A stretch of 64,000 nucleotides of DNA, taken from NCBI GenBank assembly GCA_963840785.1, contig CAWJAF010000002.1, forward strand, positions 1 to 64,000, in the 5' to 3' direction. The position numbers were made by a program, and so were the translations under genes. Source of the DNA: JALYOK01 sp963840785 (GTDB lineage Bacteria; Pseudomonadota; Gammaproteobacteria; Burkholderiales; JALYOK01). Positions 37,998 to 50,800 of this stretch are shown in pieces. Below the pieces are notes generated by a model, which saw only the letters and a list, made by a program, of their open reading frames with translations, ran no database searches and was not told the origin of the DNA. The stretch's first letter is position 1, and every line of letters starts with the position of its first letter.

Positions 37998-40237
37998 TGT
38001 TTGACGGAAACTACAGCAACAACAGCGGCAAGAAACAGCAGTAACGGCCAGTAATTTCGTGGGACGTCGAATTGCTGCGTCGGGCCAAAGGGTGCGACGA
38101 AACCGTCTTGATCGATTAAGCCGACACGAACGTAGTAGCGCCCGGCGTCGGGGCTTTTCACTGTAGTTGATTTTCCGGCAAGCGTCGACGTCGTGTAATG
38201 ATCGATGTAAAGTGCTGGATCGCGGGCAACTTGGAAACGGTACTTTTGACTGGGTAACGGCGCCGACCAATTGAACGTCGAATCTGACCTTTTTCAAGCG
38301 TCGGTGATTCGAGTTTGCACGAACGGCTCGTTGAGCGTGACGCGCTCCGGTTTGCTGAATGCTTCGGTGTAGCCATCGCTGTCGATGCGTCGTGTCCGAA
38401 CGAAAAATTCACTGCCGGCAGGGCGCTGAATTTCCGCTTCGGTGGCATCGGTCGTGGTGTCGAGTAAAGTCGGGTTCAAATTTTGCGGTTCGCGCGAATT
38501 GCAGTTGAAGTTTTTGTCCTTCCAATCCCGACTGGCCAGGTGAAAATTGCTGTGTCGATGATCGGCCTTCAGTTTAATGATCGGATAATTCGGCGCGCAC
38601 TTGAATTTCTTGCGGCGAGCCGTAAGGTCCTTCGTAACCATCACTGTCGATCGCTTTAACGCGCATGAAAATCGTGCCGCCGGCCGGGCGTTGCAATTCG
38701 ATTTTCGGCTGCTGTCAGGCGTTCTTCTTTGAGCAGCGGCGAAAAATCACGATTGCGCGCGAGTTGCAGATGATAGGTTTGTCCTGGCGAGCCGCCTTTC
38801 CATTGCAGCGTGAGCGTTTTGTCATTTATTTCCGGCGGCGTGGCGCCACCTTCGACCACCGGAATCGCTTTGAGGTGAAGTGTTGAACATCACCGAATGG
38901 ACCTTGATCGCCGGACGCTCTAAGGCTTGCAACGCGCCAAAAATATTCGCCGGGCGGTAGTGGTTTTGCGGCGCCGAGTTCGTCGCTTTGCAATGCGACG
39001 TTCATCGATAAGTTTGTCTGATATTTTTTCGTCGCGCGCGAGTTGAAAATGATAGTTCGCCGCTTCGGAAACTTTCGCCCATTTGAATTGCGGGCGATCG
39101 CCGCGGACGGTGATTTTATCTTCGGGCGATTGCAGGAACGGTGGCTCGGGCCGTGCTTTTATCACAATATCGCGCGACGCGTTATAACCCTCTAAACCAT
39201 TCGCATCAATGGCGCGCACGCGCATCGCGTATCGTCCGTCGGGAAGTTCGGGAAACGATGCTTCTGTCCCGCGGAAAAGACTATCGTCAAGTATTGCGTC
39301 GGATAGTTTTTCCCGTTCTATCTGCACGCGATAGCCGTTGGCCGCGGGGCTCGGTACCCAGCGAAATCTGATCGGCGTGCGGTCGATTAATGCTGGAATG
39401 GTCGACAGATCCGGCGGCGCCAATAATGCTACCGGTGGGCTTGGCGGCTCGCCTAATACGACTCGCGTTCCAAAGCCTTTTTCAATATCGATTGTCGACT
39501 CACTGGCCGTGGCTTTCACGCCACCTTCCAACACCTCTGATGAACTGGAATTCGATGCCTCATCTACCCCAACACGAAAGTCCGTGCCGCGCACGCCGAG
39601 CTGCGCCATCGGTGTGCGAATTTCATAGCGCGACGCGCCACCTTTTAGGGTTTGAACCTTCGATTCTATACGGCCACGTTTAAGATGAAGTTCCGTGGCC
39701 GCCATGCCCGTTTTTGGATAGTCGCCGAGTCGATTGAGTTTGAGTTCGGAATCTTTCAGTAACAGCGCTTTTGAGCCATCAATAAATTGCATCAGCAACG
39801 ATCCGTCTTTCGACGTTAGCACGATGTCGCCCGGCTGCAATTTATCGCCAAGGGCTAGCGTTTTTTCTTCGTTCGAGCGTTTGATCGAAACATTACCTTG
39901 AAGCACCGCGACGGTTGCCGTCGCAGGCACTTCGCGAAGCCAGTCAATTGGCACTCGCAGTATTGAATTGGGTTGCAGTTTACGTGGATTGCGTACGCCA
40001 TTGAGTTTTTGCAAATCAACCCATTTTTCCGGATCGATAAAATAACGCTTTGCGAGCCCGATCAACGTGTCGCCGCGATGCACGGAATATTCCCAATCCG
40101 CTGCCTGAATCGAAACTTGGCGCGATTAGAATATGTGCTATACAAACCGCAAACGTCAGGTACTTGCACGTGACGCTTTGCGTCACCATGCGACGTTTTC
40201 CGTCTATTTGAATGTTGTGCTGCCGATCATTTGCCAC
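37985..40237 (-). pseudogene. LysM-FecR protein 1 with Ig-like repeats and C-terminal membrane anchor, frameshifted
   Basis: The reconstructed protein has about 740 residues. The GTG at 40237 has GGGAGG 6 bases upstream. After a signal segment (YLTFAVCIAHILIAPSF) come LysM (MHRGDTLIGLAKRYFIDPEK), FecR (LQPGDIVLTSKDGSLLMQFI, GSKALLLKDSELKLNRLG, QLGVRGTDFRVGVDE) and about five fibronectin/Ig-like repeats, each with a YxFQLARD-type strand and an AIDxxGxEG turn. The last repeat is FNWSAPLPSQKYRFQVARD, and the end is a membrane segment (NYWPLLLFLAAVVAVVSV). Frame is intact 38920-40083, with breaks near 40110, 38995, 38695, 38590, 38480 and 38285. It follows the response regulator gene. Confidence 0.78.
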
Positions 40238-40319
40238 AACCGTCCTCCCAAGCTGACGATCATCTGAAACATAAACCGGCTAGTTATTCCGGTCAACCCT
40301 ACGTGGAAGTTGAAACGAA

Positions 40320-41012
40320 TTACGCCGCTACAACGCGTTCCAGGCGATATCCGTAGAAGTAAACCGAACTCAATTTGAACCCACTGGCCTGACTCAAATC
40401 GAGTTTGCTACGAATGCGACTGGCGTGGGTGTCGACAGTACGCGTATTTAATTCCGGGCTGCGTCCCCAAATGCTTTCCAGTATGTGACCGCGAGACAGC
40501 AATTGGCCGAGGTGGCGAAACAGAAAAAGCGATAAGTCAAATTCCTTGATCGTCAGATCGATGGGTTTTCCATCGCGGCTAATAGTGCGACTCTTCACGT
40601 CGATCGAATAGGGATTGAAATCGAGCTTTTCCTTTTGCAGGAAGTCTTGTTTGGCGCGCCGCTCTAGGGCGTTGATACGCGCGATCAGTTCCATTTTTCG
40701 AACTGGCTTTACCAAGTAATCATCCGCGCCGGACTCGAGGGCTGTAACAATATCTTGTTCTTCGTCACGGGCAGTGACGAACATAACTGGCACGGGCGTT
40801 TGAACATTGCTGCGAATCCAGACTAGCACTTCTGCACCGGTGATATCGGGGATTCCCCAATCCAACAAAATTAGATCGTAACTTTCGCGGGCCATGTGCT
40901 TGATGAAGGCTTTGCCCGCCGCGAATGGCGAGCAGACATGACCAGCATCTTCGATCCAGGTTTTGTACAGATCAGACTGGTTTTCGTCGTCTTCTAGCAG
41001 CGCAATCCGCAA
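40320..41012 (-). CDS. OmpR/PhoB-family response regulator (orphan)
   Basis: The 230-residue protein has a receiver domain with phospho-acceptor D51 (LILLDWGIPD), acidic pocket E7-D8-D9, T80 and K102 (DDYLVKPVRK), then a winged-helix DNA-binding domain (LTIKEFDLSLFLFRHLGQLL; RTVDTHASRIRSKLDL). No histidine kinase gene is in the window. It heads a leftward set with the two LysM-FecR genes and is divergent from the DUF11 operon. The gap contains tandem TTTAACAATC repeats, a likely binding site. I infer control of the surface locus. Confidence 0.92.
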   Translation of the reverse strand: MRIALLEDDENQSDLYKTWIEDAGHVCSPFAAGKAFIKHMARESYDLILLDWGIPDITGAEVLVWIRSNVQTPVPVMFVTARDEEQDIVTALESGADDYLVKPVRKMELIARINALERRAKQDFLQKEKLDFNPYSIDVKSRTISRDGKPIDLTIKEFDLSLFLFRHLGQLLSRGHILESIWGRSPELNTRTVDTHASRIRSKLDLSQASGFKLSSVYFYGYRLERVVAA

Positions 41013-41123
41013 TGAAAATTCCCCTATCAGTTAAGCAAAAATCACCCAAGTTCAATTTAACACATTGTTTTCAAATTTAAAACAAGTGATTCTCACGGGC
41101 GACACTTACATCTCGAAATCAAA

Positions 41124-41143
41124 TTTAACAATCTTTAACAATC
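41124..41143. promoter_or_regulatory. Tandem 10-bp direct repeat, candidate response-regulator site
   Basis: TTTAACAATC occurs twice head to tail, perfectly, with a further TTTAACACAT at 41056. Such direct repeats near one helical turn apart are the usual form of OmpR-family sites. They lie in the A+T-rich gap between the regulator gene and the rightward surface operon, about 100 bases before the first start codon. Confidence 0.55.
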
Positions 41144-41244
41144 TATTGAAAAAAAACAAATTAATTGTATCGGCACGATTATTGCTAAATATTCCTCGCA
41201 CTCGGTCTCGAGGGGATTGTTTTTTTGATTGAAAGGAGTTGGAG

Positions 41245-41776
41245 ATGGCAAAATTCTTAGGACTAGTTCTAGTGATGTTAACACTGCTTAGCGGTGGTGC
41301 GCCTGGCACAGACGGCGCAAGACGTACAAGTCAGCATGGAAGTCAAAAAAGTCGTCAAAGGTGGCGACGGTAAGGAAAGTCTGGAATCCGCCGATCAGGC
41401 AAAGCCGGGGATATCCTCCAATATACAGCGACTTACGCCAACAAAGTGAAAAAAGTTTGGCGTGATTTGGAAGCGACTATCCCGATCCCGCCCTACACCG
41501 AATACATGCCCGGCAGCGGGTCGACCTGCTGGTGCCAAGGCCAGTTTGGACGGCCAAACATTCCAAGCGATTCCGCTGCGCCGCAAAGTCAAGCAGGCCG
41601 ACGGCAAAGAGGTTACCCAATTAGTTCCCTACGGCGAATATCGGACGTTACGATGGTTCGCTGGAAAAATGTCTGAAAATCAAGAGCTTAAATTTTCTAC
41701 CCGCGTCAAGGTGCTGAGCAATGAAGCGCCGGCCGCGCCTAGCGCTGATAAGGCGGGAGAGGGGGGCAAGAAATGA
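41245..41776 (+). pseudogene. Small exported protein heading the surface operon, frameshifted
   Basis: The reconstructed protein has about 175 residues. The ATG at 41245 has AAGGAG followed by GGAG upstream. It starts MAKFLGLVLVMLTLLSGGA (signal peptide), then QDVQVSMEVKKVV, ADQAKPGDILQYTATYANK, VWRDLEATIPIPPYTEYMPG, SLDGQTFQAIPLRRKVKQAD and LKFSTRVKVLSNEAPAAPSA. The 'K-PGD-x-L-x-Y-x-x-x-Y-x-N' segment is a DUF11-type start, so this is a single short DUF11-like domain. Breaks lie near 41300, 41395 and 41515. The next gene starts 149 bases later. Confidence 0.7.
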
Positions 41777-41924
41777 GAAAACATTGACTGAACCCGTCAG
41801 ATTTTGAGTTAGCTGCCGAAATTGCGACATGAGCGTCGAAATTTCGGCAGAAGTCTTTTAGTGGTTAGTTTTTTTTGTTTGTTTTGAGTCGTTAATTTTT
41901 GTTTTTTTAACTATGGAGATCTAC

Positions 41925-44718
41925 ATGAAACGAAATCGCAGCACTTAACCCAGGCAGCTTACACCGCTTGGCAACGTGTCGCCTTCGTCATGCTGTTTGT
42001 GTTGAGTGTCCTCGCGGCGATCAACGGCAATCGGGCATACGCGGTGCCACCCCCGGCTGGCACGTCTATCGGTAACCAGGCATCGGCAACCTATGCCGAC
42101 GCACTGGGTAACGCGCAGACGCCGGTCACCTCCAACACCGTCATCACGACGGTTGCGCAGGTCGCCAGCTTCACGCTGACTGCGGCTCAAACTAAACCGG
42201 CGCGCCAGGTACGTCGGTTTATTTCCCGCATACCTTGACCAACACTGGTAACGGCACCGATACGTTTGATCTTTCGGTGGCGAACCAAGCCGGTGGCACA
42301 TTTGATTTTTCAAGTGTCGCAATCTACATGCGACGCCAATGGCGACGGTGTGCCTGATAACGCAACAGCTCTCACGAGCACCGGAGCATTAACGGCCGGT
42401 GGGGTATTCAAATTTGTTGCGGTGGGTGTTGTGCCGGGCGGTGCAGTCAGTGGTAGATTCCGATACGTTACTCGTAAGCGCTGTTGGTAATGCCGCAGCC
42501 GCCACTACGGGCGGATACACCGCCGCTGTCTCCGCGTCGAACCTCGATACGGTAAACGTAACGGGCAATGCCGTTATTTCCGTAACGAAGTCGATGAGCG
42601 CCACCTCTGGTGCCGACAATAGCGGCCCTTACACCGTAACGTTGACCTATACCAACGGCGGTAACGCAATTGCTGACACGGTGGATATCGGTGATGTGAT
42701 TCCTGCTGGCATGACTTATGTTGGCGGCAGCGCCCGTTGGAGCGTGACTGGTGCAACTGTCTTGACTGACGCAAACGCGGCTGACGCACAAGGAACCGCA
42801 CCAAATACGGTGATATATGACTACAACGTCTCGACAGCTCTGAAAGTCCGGGCACGTATCAACAAAGTGGATCCGGGCGCAAGCGGGACGATTACGTTCC
42901 AAGTCAACATTCCCGCTGGAACGGCCCCAGGCATTATCAACAACACCGCGACCTTCGCATACAACGACAACAACGGTACGGGCGCCAACATTCCGGCGGC
43001 TAACACCAATACTGTTGCCTTTACGGTGTTGCAGCGCGCCGCAGTCGTGTTGGATGACATTGGATCCGTGTCTAACGGTGTTGCCGGTAGCCTCGGTGCG
43101 GATTCCAATGCAACGGCTGATATAGTCGGTGTCGCGACCGCTCCGCAGGGTGCAACGGTGCAGTTCGACAACGTGGTGCACAACAACGGCAACGGTTCCG
43201 ATAGCTTCGACATTACCATGACCGGCAGCACGTTCCCGGCGGGTACGTCGTTCCAGTTATACGGCGCCGACGGGTTAACGCCGATGGTTGACACCAACAG
43301 TAACGGTACGCCGGATACGGGTGCGGTTGCAGCGGGTGGAACCTATCACGTCATCGTTAAGGCAATTCTGCCGATCGGTGCATCGGGCAACAACGGTGGC
43401 GCGGGCTGGGCGGTGACTAAGAACGCAACGTCGAAGTTCGATCCGACCAAGACCGATACCGTGACCGACAAATTGGACGCGATCGCCGCTAACTCCGTCG
43501 ACTTGACCAACAACACCTGGCTCACGACTGTCGCGCCTGTTGGCGGTACGGCAGCGGCGGGTAATGCGGCGACCACGGGTTTTGGTCCGGGCACGGCAAC
43601 GGCGATTACGACCAATTCCACCAACCCTGGTACGTCGACGACGTTTAAGTTGTACCTAAACAACACTAGCATTACGGATGACAACTACGATTTGACGGTG
43701 ACATCGGCATTACCGTTGGGTTGGACCGTTGCGTTCAAGCTCGACGCAAGTGCCGGCGCGTGTACCACAACCGGCGCAACTGATCACTAACTCGGGCATC
43801 ATCAATGCGGCAAACAGCAAGTTGGTTTGCGCGGTGGTGACGGTTCCGGCATCGGGTGCGGGCGCGGCGGCGGGTACGACCAACATCACGTTCAGAGCGC
43901 TATCGGCTTCTAGTTTGGCGCAAGATACCAAAGTTGACGCGGTTACTGTTAACGCTATCCACAACGTGGTGTTAACACCGAACAACGCGGGTCAAGCATT
44001 CCCGGGTAATTTTGTGGTTTACACCCATACGATTACCAACAACGGTAATGCGACGGAAACCATTTCGTTCCCGGGTAGCTTCCTCACGGACAGCACGGCT
44101 GCCTGGTCCTCGGTGTTGTACCGCGATAACGGTTCAACTCCGGGCACCCTTGACGGCACGGACACTTCCGTTAACAACGCCACGACTTTCACCTTAGCGC
44201 CGGGTGCGTCGGCTACTTTGTTCGTCAAAGTAACCGCACCTCTGACGGCGACGGCAGGTCAAACCGATACCACCACCATTACGGCGACATATAACGGTGG
44301 CGCATCGACGACTCAAGCAACAGATATCACCACGGTGATTTCTGGTGTGTTGACGTTGGGCAAAGAGCAAGCGCTCGACGCTGCTTGTGACGGAGCACCG
44401 GATACCGCCTACGGCACGGGTACCGTCATCGCCAGGCCGGGTCAGTGCGTGCGTTATCGCATTACCGCTACCAACAACGGTACGGCGAACGTAACCAACG
44501 TTGTGGTCACCGACTCCACTCCGGCTAACACCGTGTACAACACCGGCGCGCTTTGCCCGGCGTCCAGTACCTTTGGCGCGGCGGTGACCGTCGGTACCGT
44601 CGCAACAACACCGGCCGTCGCGAACTGCGTTGCGGCTGTGAGCGTTAGCGCAACGATCGGCACGTTAACGCCGTCGTCAAACGCGGTGTTGACCTTTGGT
44701 GTGCAAGTAGACCAATAA
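41925..44718 (+). pseudogene. DUF11-repeat exported protein of about 925 residues, frameshifted
   Basis: The ATG at 41925 has GGAG 8 bases upstream. A signal peptide (VAFVMLFVLSVLAAINGNRA, then AYAV) leads to a chain of beta-sandwich domains of DUF11 type: SIGNQASATYADALG, YFPHTLTNTGNGTDTFDLSV, YTVTLTYTNGGNAIADTVDI, VQFDNVVHNNGNGSDSFDIT, FVVYTHTITNNGNATETISF and RYRITATNNGTANVTNVVVT. Gly, Thr, Asn and Ala dominate; lysine is scarce. Breaks lie near 41945, 42210, 42335, 42450 and 43775; the remainder is open. No anchor is seen at the C-terminus, which ends VLTFGVQVDQ, so it may be secreted. A strong double hairpin follows the stop. Confidence 0.8.
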
Positions 44719-44734
44719 ATCAGTAACAACAACT

Positions 44735-44780
44735 TAGGAGGGGCATTGCCCCTCCTACTTAGCGGAGCGAAATCTCCGCT
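44735..44780 (+). terminator. Double hairpin terminator
   Basis: TAGGAGGGGC/GCCCCTCCTA (10-bp perfect stem, 44735-44757) is followed by AGCGGAG/CTCCGCT (44761-44780) and TTTTT. The second hairpin plus T-run is a good intrinsic terminator after the DUF11 gene, perhaps lowering expression of the genes downstream. Confidence 0.8.
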
Positions 44781-44862
44781 TTTTCCCTGGGTTTTTTAGC
44801 AAGAGTCCAGAGAAAAAAGTGCAGTAGAAATTTTAAATCGTGGTTCTTAAGTAAACGGGAAA

Positions 44863-47800
44863 ATGGTTAAGTTGTTTGGATCGATGACTAGGATGATGAG
44901 ACTGTGGCTAATCGCCGCGGCGCTCGTTTGCGCCTGGGCATCGCCGACAATGGCTGCCATGCCGCTCGCCGGAACGGCGATCACGAACCAAGCGTTCGCG
45001 AGTTTTGTCGATAAATTGACTGGCGTTCGGACTGATTTATCGTCAAACGTCGTGCAAGTTACGGTTGCGCCGCTGGAAGCGGTATTACTAAGTGCCCCGC
45101 GTACATTGTTTAGCACGCGTGACAATCAAATCGTGTTTTCGCATCGTTTGAGCAACACGGGGAATACGCCTGCGAACTATCGCCTCAACTATTTGAACAA
45201 TGGCGGCGATAGCTTCGATTTGGACACCTTGACGTTGCATCAAGACGTGATTTTGAATGGACTGCTTGACTCTGGCGAACCCGTCATCAACGACGGCGGC
45301 ACCGTCTTCCTCTTACCCGGCGATTCGATAAATCTCATTTTAGTGGGAACGACTCCGACAATCGTTACCGTCGGCGACGTATCAAAAGTAACGCTTAGCG
45401 CAACAAGCGTTGATGATGGAAGCGTCACCGCAACGAATATCGACGAAGTTAGAATTACCAATTCCGCCGAATTGACCTTGGGCAAAACTGCATCGGTGAC
45501 GACATCGAAGGTCGGCGAAGTAATCGGCTATACCTTAGCTGGCCGCAACATTGGCGGCTTGCCGGCGACCGGGATCAACGTCACGCTCGACGGCGTCACC
45601 ACGACACGAGTAGTAATTCGCGACGCTATTCCAGCAAATACACAGTTGGCCGAACCGCTCACCACCAATGGGCCGCAACCCCTTTACCATTTGGTGGGCG
45701 AACTCGATCTGCATCGTTATGTCACGACGCCACCGGCGAATCTTGCGGACGTTGATGCGATCGCCTTTTCATTGGTCGCCATTGGTCCCTTCATCAGCAT
45801 TAATCAAGGTTATAGCGGCGGGTTCAAGGTTCGTGTAAACGCGACCGCCGCCGGAACGATTACCAATCAAGCCAGCATTTATTTCCAGGGTGGGATCGCG
45901 CCGACCGTCGCATCGAACGAAGTTCGTACGACCTTGGAAGCCTTACCGCCGACCGTTCGCTATTTCACCAATCTCAATTTCACGCGTCCTGCGACAGTGG
46001 GACGCCTAGGCAGCGCCCTTTATGTCGAGGCCGACGCGGCAATGTGTAACGTTACGCCGACGACGATTGAATCGCGCTTAATTGTAATTACGTCGGCTGC
46101 CACCGGCGACCGCGAAACGTTTAGCGCGACCGAGACCGGCCCCAACACGGGCAAATTCCGAATAGATACCGGTGCGCCGACGATCGAATCGAAGTCCAGT
46201 TTTCCTGGCGATGGAACCATCCAAGCAACGAAGAATGACTTCATCACATCGACTATCGACGGTTGTGGAGCTGGGATTGGTCTAACGGAAATTCTGATCG
46301 ATCCACTTGGGATCGTGTTTGATACCGGAACTGGCCTACCGCTAAAAGGCGCCGTGGTTCGTTTTCAGAATGCCGATGGTACGCCGGCGCAGGTTTTCGA
46401 TGTCGATGGCGTTACGGTGTTCCCGAATGTAGTAACTACTGGTGATGATGGAAGTTATCAATTCCCCGCCGTTGCCGCGTGCCCCAGTGGCCCATGCTAT
46501 CGCCTAGAAATAGTGCCCCCCGCCGGTTACACACTACACGTTCCAGTCGGCGAGTTAATCGCTGGCCGCGTCATGGATGCTCTGGGTTCCTATGGCGGGC
46601 TATTTGACGTGTCGCTGAGCACGGGTGCTGTTCGCCTTGATATCGCAATGGACTCGAAACCCAAAGATGGCTTGATGGTCGAAAAAACCGTGAAGCGCAA
46701 TTTGGTCGAGCTCGGCGATTTTGTCGATTACCAAGTTAATGTTAGTAATGGCGCGCAGAGCGATTTACAGAACGTTTACGTTAGCGATAAATTGCCCGCG
46801 GGCTTTTACTACGTCATGGGAACAGCGCGTTTGTCCAAAGGGAATGCGAGTCCGCCGCTGTTCGAATCCATTGCCGAACCAACCACCTCCGCGGGAGAAA
46901 TTCGTTTCGCAATCGGCAACCTCGTTGACGGCCAGGTCGCAAAATTGGCCTACCGCGTTCGCACCGGCGTTGGCGCGCTGCAAGGCGATGGCATCAACCG
47001 CGCGCAAGCGATCGCCGGTAACACCCGCTCGAATGTCGCCAGCGTGAAAGTTACCGTGCAACCGGGTGTATTCAGCGACAAAGCCTTTGTGATAGGTAAG
47101 GTGTTCTTAGATTGCGATCGCGATCGTCTTCAGGGTAGCGAGGAATTGGGTATTCCCGGCGTGCGTATCTATATGGAAGACGGCACCTATGTCATTTCCG
47201 ACGCCGAGGGCAAGTACAGCTTCTACGGTGTGTCGCCACGAACTCACGTTCTGAAGTTGGATCAAACGACCATGCCAGCCGGATCGGAATTGGTCGATCT
47301 TTCAAACCGCAACGCGGGCGATCCGGGTAGCCGTTTTGTCGACGTGAAAAATGGCGAATTGCATAAAGCGAATTTCGCAGAAGGTTCTTGTTCCGATGCG
47401 GTAGTCGATCAAGTCAAAGCGCGCCGCGCCAAGGCAGAACGAGAAAACACCGAAGCCCAGAAAGCATTGACAACGCAATTCACGGCCGATGGTCAACCAG
47501 TTACGATTGGTGATGTACGCGCACTCGCCGCGACCGGTGTTGTGGGCGCCAATACGGCGTCGGCAAACGCGTTCCAATCGATTCTGAACGGATCGACAAC
47601 TGCATCCGAAGGTCTCACGACACGAGCTAAGCTACCGCCTGCCAGCGAGTCCGTGACCCCAGCGCCATTCGACATCGAAAAATTGGCGAAAACGATCGAT
47701 AACACATTGGGCTTCATCGGATTGAACGATAAAGACACGTTGCCGTTTGCACAAACGACTATTCGTATTAAGGGCATGGCCGCTACAACGTTGCAGCTCA

Positions 47801-50800
47801 AAGTGAACGACGAAGAAGTTAGCGAAAAACGCGTTGGCAAAAAAAGCACGATAGCCGATAAGCAAACTCAGGTTTGGGAATTCATCGGTGTCAATTTGAA
47901 GGGTGGCAAAAATACACTGACGGCATCACAAATTGATGGCTTCGGCAATGAGCGCGGCAGCACGACGATCGTTGTAATCGCACCGGACAAACTCGGTAAG
48001 GTGCAGGTCATTGTCCCTCCTGGCGGAAGTCCCGCGGATGGCGTCACGCCGGCACGAGTACTGGTCCGATTAACGGACAGCGAAGGTATTCCCGTGACAG
48101 TTCGCACGCCGGTCACGCTCGAGACAGATCTTGGTCGCTTCGATGTTGAAGACCTTAACGGTACCGAGCCCGGTGTCCAGGTTTTCATCGAGGGTGGGCA
48201 ACAGGAATTTCTGCTTACTCCACCGCGCGATCCGAGTCAGGCAACAGTACGCGCCACATCCGGTATCACCAAAGGCGAAGCCAAGCTCGACTTTATGCCA
48301 GATTTACGCCCATTGATTGCAAGCGGTGTCATCGAAGGCGTACTGAACCTTCGCAATGTCAATACGCGCGCGCTGGTGCCAAGTCGCGAGCAAGATGGAT
48401 TTGAGCAAGAACTGAAACATTTTTCATTGGACGTTGATGGCGGGAAACGTGCAGCTAGCGCGCGAGCGGCATTTTTCCTTAAAGGCAAAATTAAAGGTGA
48501 ATATTTACTGACCGCGGCCTACGATTCCGACAAAGATACAAAAGATCGCCTCTTCCGCGATATTCAGCCAGATGAGTTTTATCCGGTGTACGGTGACTCG
48601 GCGATCAAGGGCTTTGACGCACAATCGACGAGCCGATTCTATGTTCGTGTGGATAAACAGAAATCGTATTTATTGTTTGGTGATTTCACCACGCAAACTA
48701 CGTCGGAACTGCGAAAGTTCGGCAACTACACGCGCAGTCTGACGGGCGCGCGACACCATTTCGAAAACGATCGCGTGACGATCAATACTTTCGCCAGCCT
48801 CGATAGTACACGCCAGATCGTTGAAGAAATTCCTGCAAACGGTACCTCGGGCCCATACGATTTGACCAAGCCTGGCATACTGGAAAATGCCGAGCGCGTT
48901 GAAATCATTACGCGTGATCGCAATCAATCTTCAGTGATTCTTAAGACGATCGCACAGTCGCGTTTTTCTGACTATGGCATCGATGTGACCACTGGCCGAA
49001 TTCTTTTTCGCGCGCCTGTTCCTAGTCTCGACGAAAACCTCAATCCGATTTTTATTCGTGTCACCTACGAAATCGATCAAGGTGGTGACAAGTATTGGGT
49101 TGCCGGCATCGACGCGCAGGTCAAAGTTACCGACAGGATCGAACTCGGCGGGGTCTACGTGATCGATCGCAATCCGCAATCCACTACGACGTTGGAAAAC
49201 AACGTAAAACAAATCATAGGCCTTAACGGCGCTATCAAACTGAGCGACAAAACGGTGCTGGTCGCGGAAATCGTGCAAACCGAAGGCTTCGACGGTAAGA
49301 AAGGTTTGGGCGAGCGCGTGGAACTTAAACACAAAGACGACAAACTCGACGCTTCCATCTATTGGGGCAAAACCGATGAAGATTTCAATAACCCTGGCGC
49401 GTCGCAAGGTCGCGGGCGAGTTGAAGCCGGCGCCAAGGCCGCTTTCAAACTCAATGACCGAACTCGCATTCTCGGGGAGATTTTGCATACCGAAGATGCG
49501 GTTGCCAACGGAAAACGCGACGGTCAGTTAATTGCCATAGAGCGCCGCTTTGACAACAACATCCGCGCCGAGATCGGTTTGCGTCATTCCGAAGAAACGG
49601 CGACGCCGGCGCAGGATTCCAGCGTCGGTACGACGCCAAACGAATTCACCAGCATTCGCGGCAAGATCACCGCGCCTGTTCCTATGTTCGAGAAAGCCAA
49701 CGTGTTTGGCGAATACGAACAAGACATCGAAAATAGCGATCGCAAGTTATTTGCGATTGGCGGCGATTATCAGATCGCGAGCCGCGCTAAGCTCTATGCT
49801 CGTCACGAGTTTGTGTCGACCTTATCCGGCCCCTTCTCGCTAAACGCCAATCAAACGCAAAACGCGACAGTGATTGGTATTGATAGCGACTACATGAAGG
49901 GTGGCCATCTGTTCAACGAATATCGCGTGCGCGATGCCGCGTCGGGTCGCGAAGCAGAAGCAGCGATTGGCGTGCGCAATCTATGGCCGGTGGCGCCGGG
50001 CATCCTGCTCAACACCAATTTTGAGCGCGTGCATTCCGTCGGCGGCGCGTCCGGCAACGAGTCCACTGCTGGTGCGTTCGGTGTCGAATACACCGCTAAT
50101 CCGTTGTGGAAAGGCACAGGCCGCATTGAATTGCGCTACGGCACCGATTCCGACAATTTGCTTCACACGCTCGGTTTAGGATTTAAGCTGAACAAAGACT
50201 GGACTTTATTGGGCAAGAACATCATTTCGCTGACTAAAAACAAAGGTACGGTGCAGGGCGATAAATGGCTTGAGCGTTTTCAGTTTGGCGTGGCCTATCG
50301 CGACACCGATAGCGATGTATGGAACGGACTTGCGCGCGTCGAACATAAAGTCGAACGCGACACCACGCAGATCGATCAGGAAACCAAACGAAATGTCGAG
50401 ATCGTCTCAACGCACGTTAATTATCAACCGCGTAGCGATTTAGTGTTCAGCGGCCGCGTTGCGGCGAAATGGCTGACCGATCTATCCAATGGCAATAAAG
50501 ACAAATCTAATGCGCAGTTAGTCAGCATCCGCGGTACCTACGACATTAACAATCACTGGGACGTGAGCGCCTACGCGAGCACGATGTTCAGCCGTGGCGA
50601 AACGGGGCGGCAACATGGCGTGGGTATGGAAGTCGGTTACATGCTGACATCGAATCTTTGGTTGTCGGCCGGGTATAACTTCTTCGGGTTCAAGGGCGAC
50701 GAATTGAGTGGTGGAGACTACACCAATCACGGTGCGTTCTTGCGCATGCGCTTTAAGTTTGACGAAGATCTTTTTGCGGCAAAAAATTCTAAGGTGAATA

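Noticed and set aside
42468..43181. Long leftward frames within the DUF11 genes (also 42821-43297, 55848-56249)
   Set aside because: They come from the biased Gly/Thr/Asn codon use of the repeats. The sense strand carries clear DUF11 modules.
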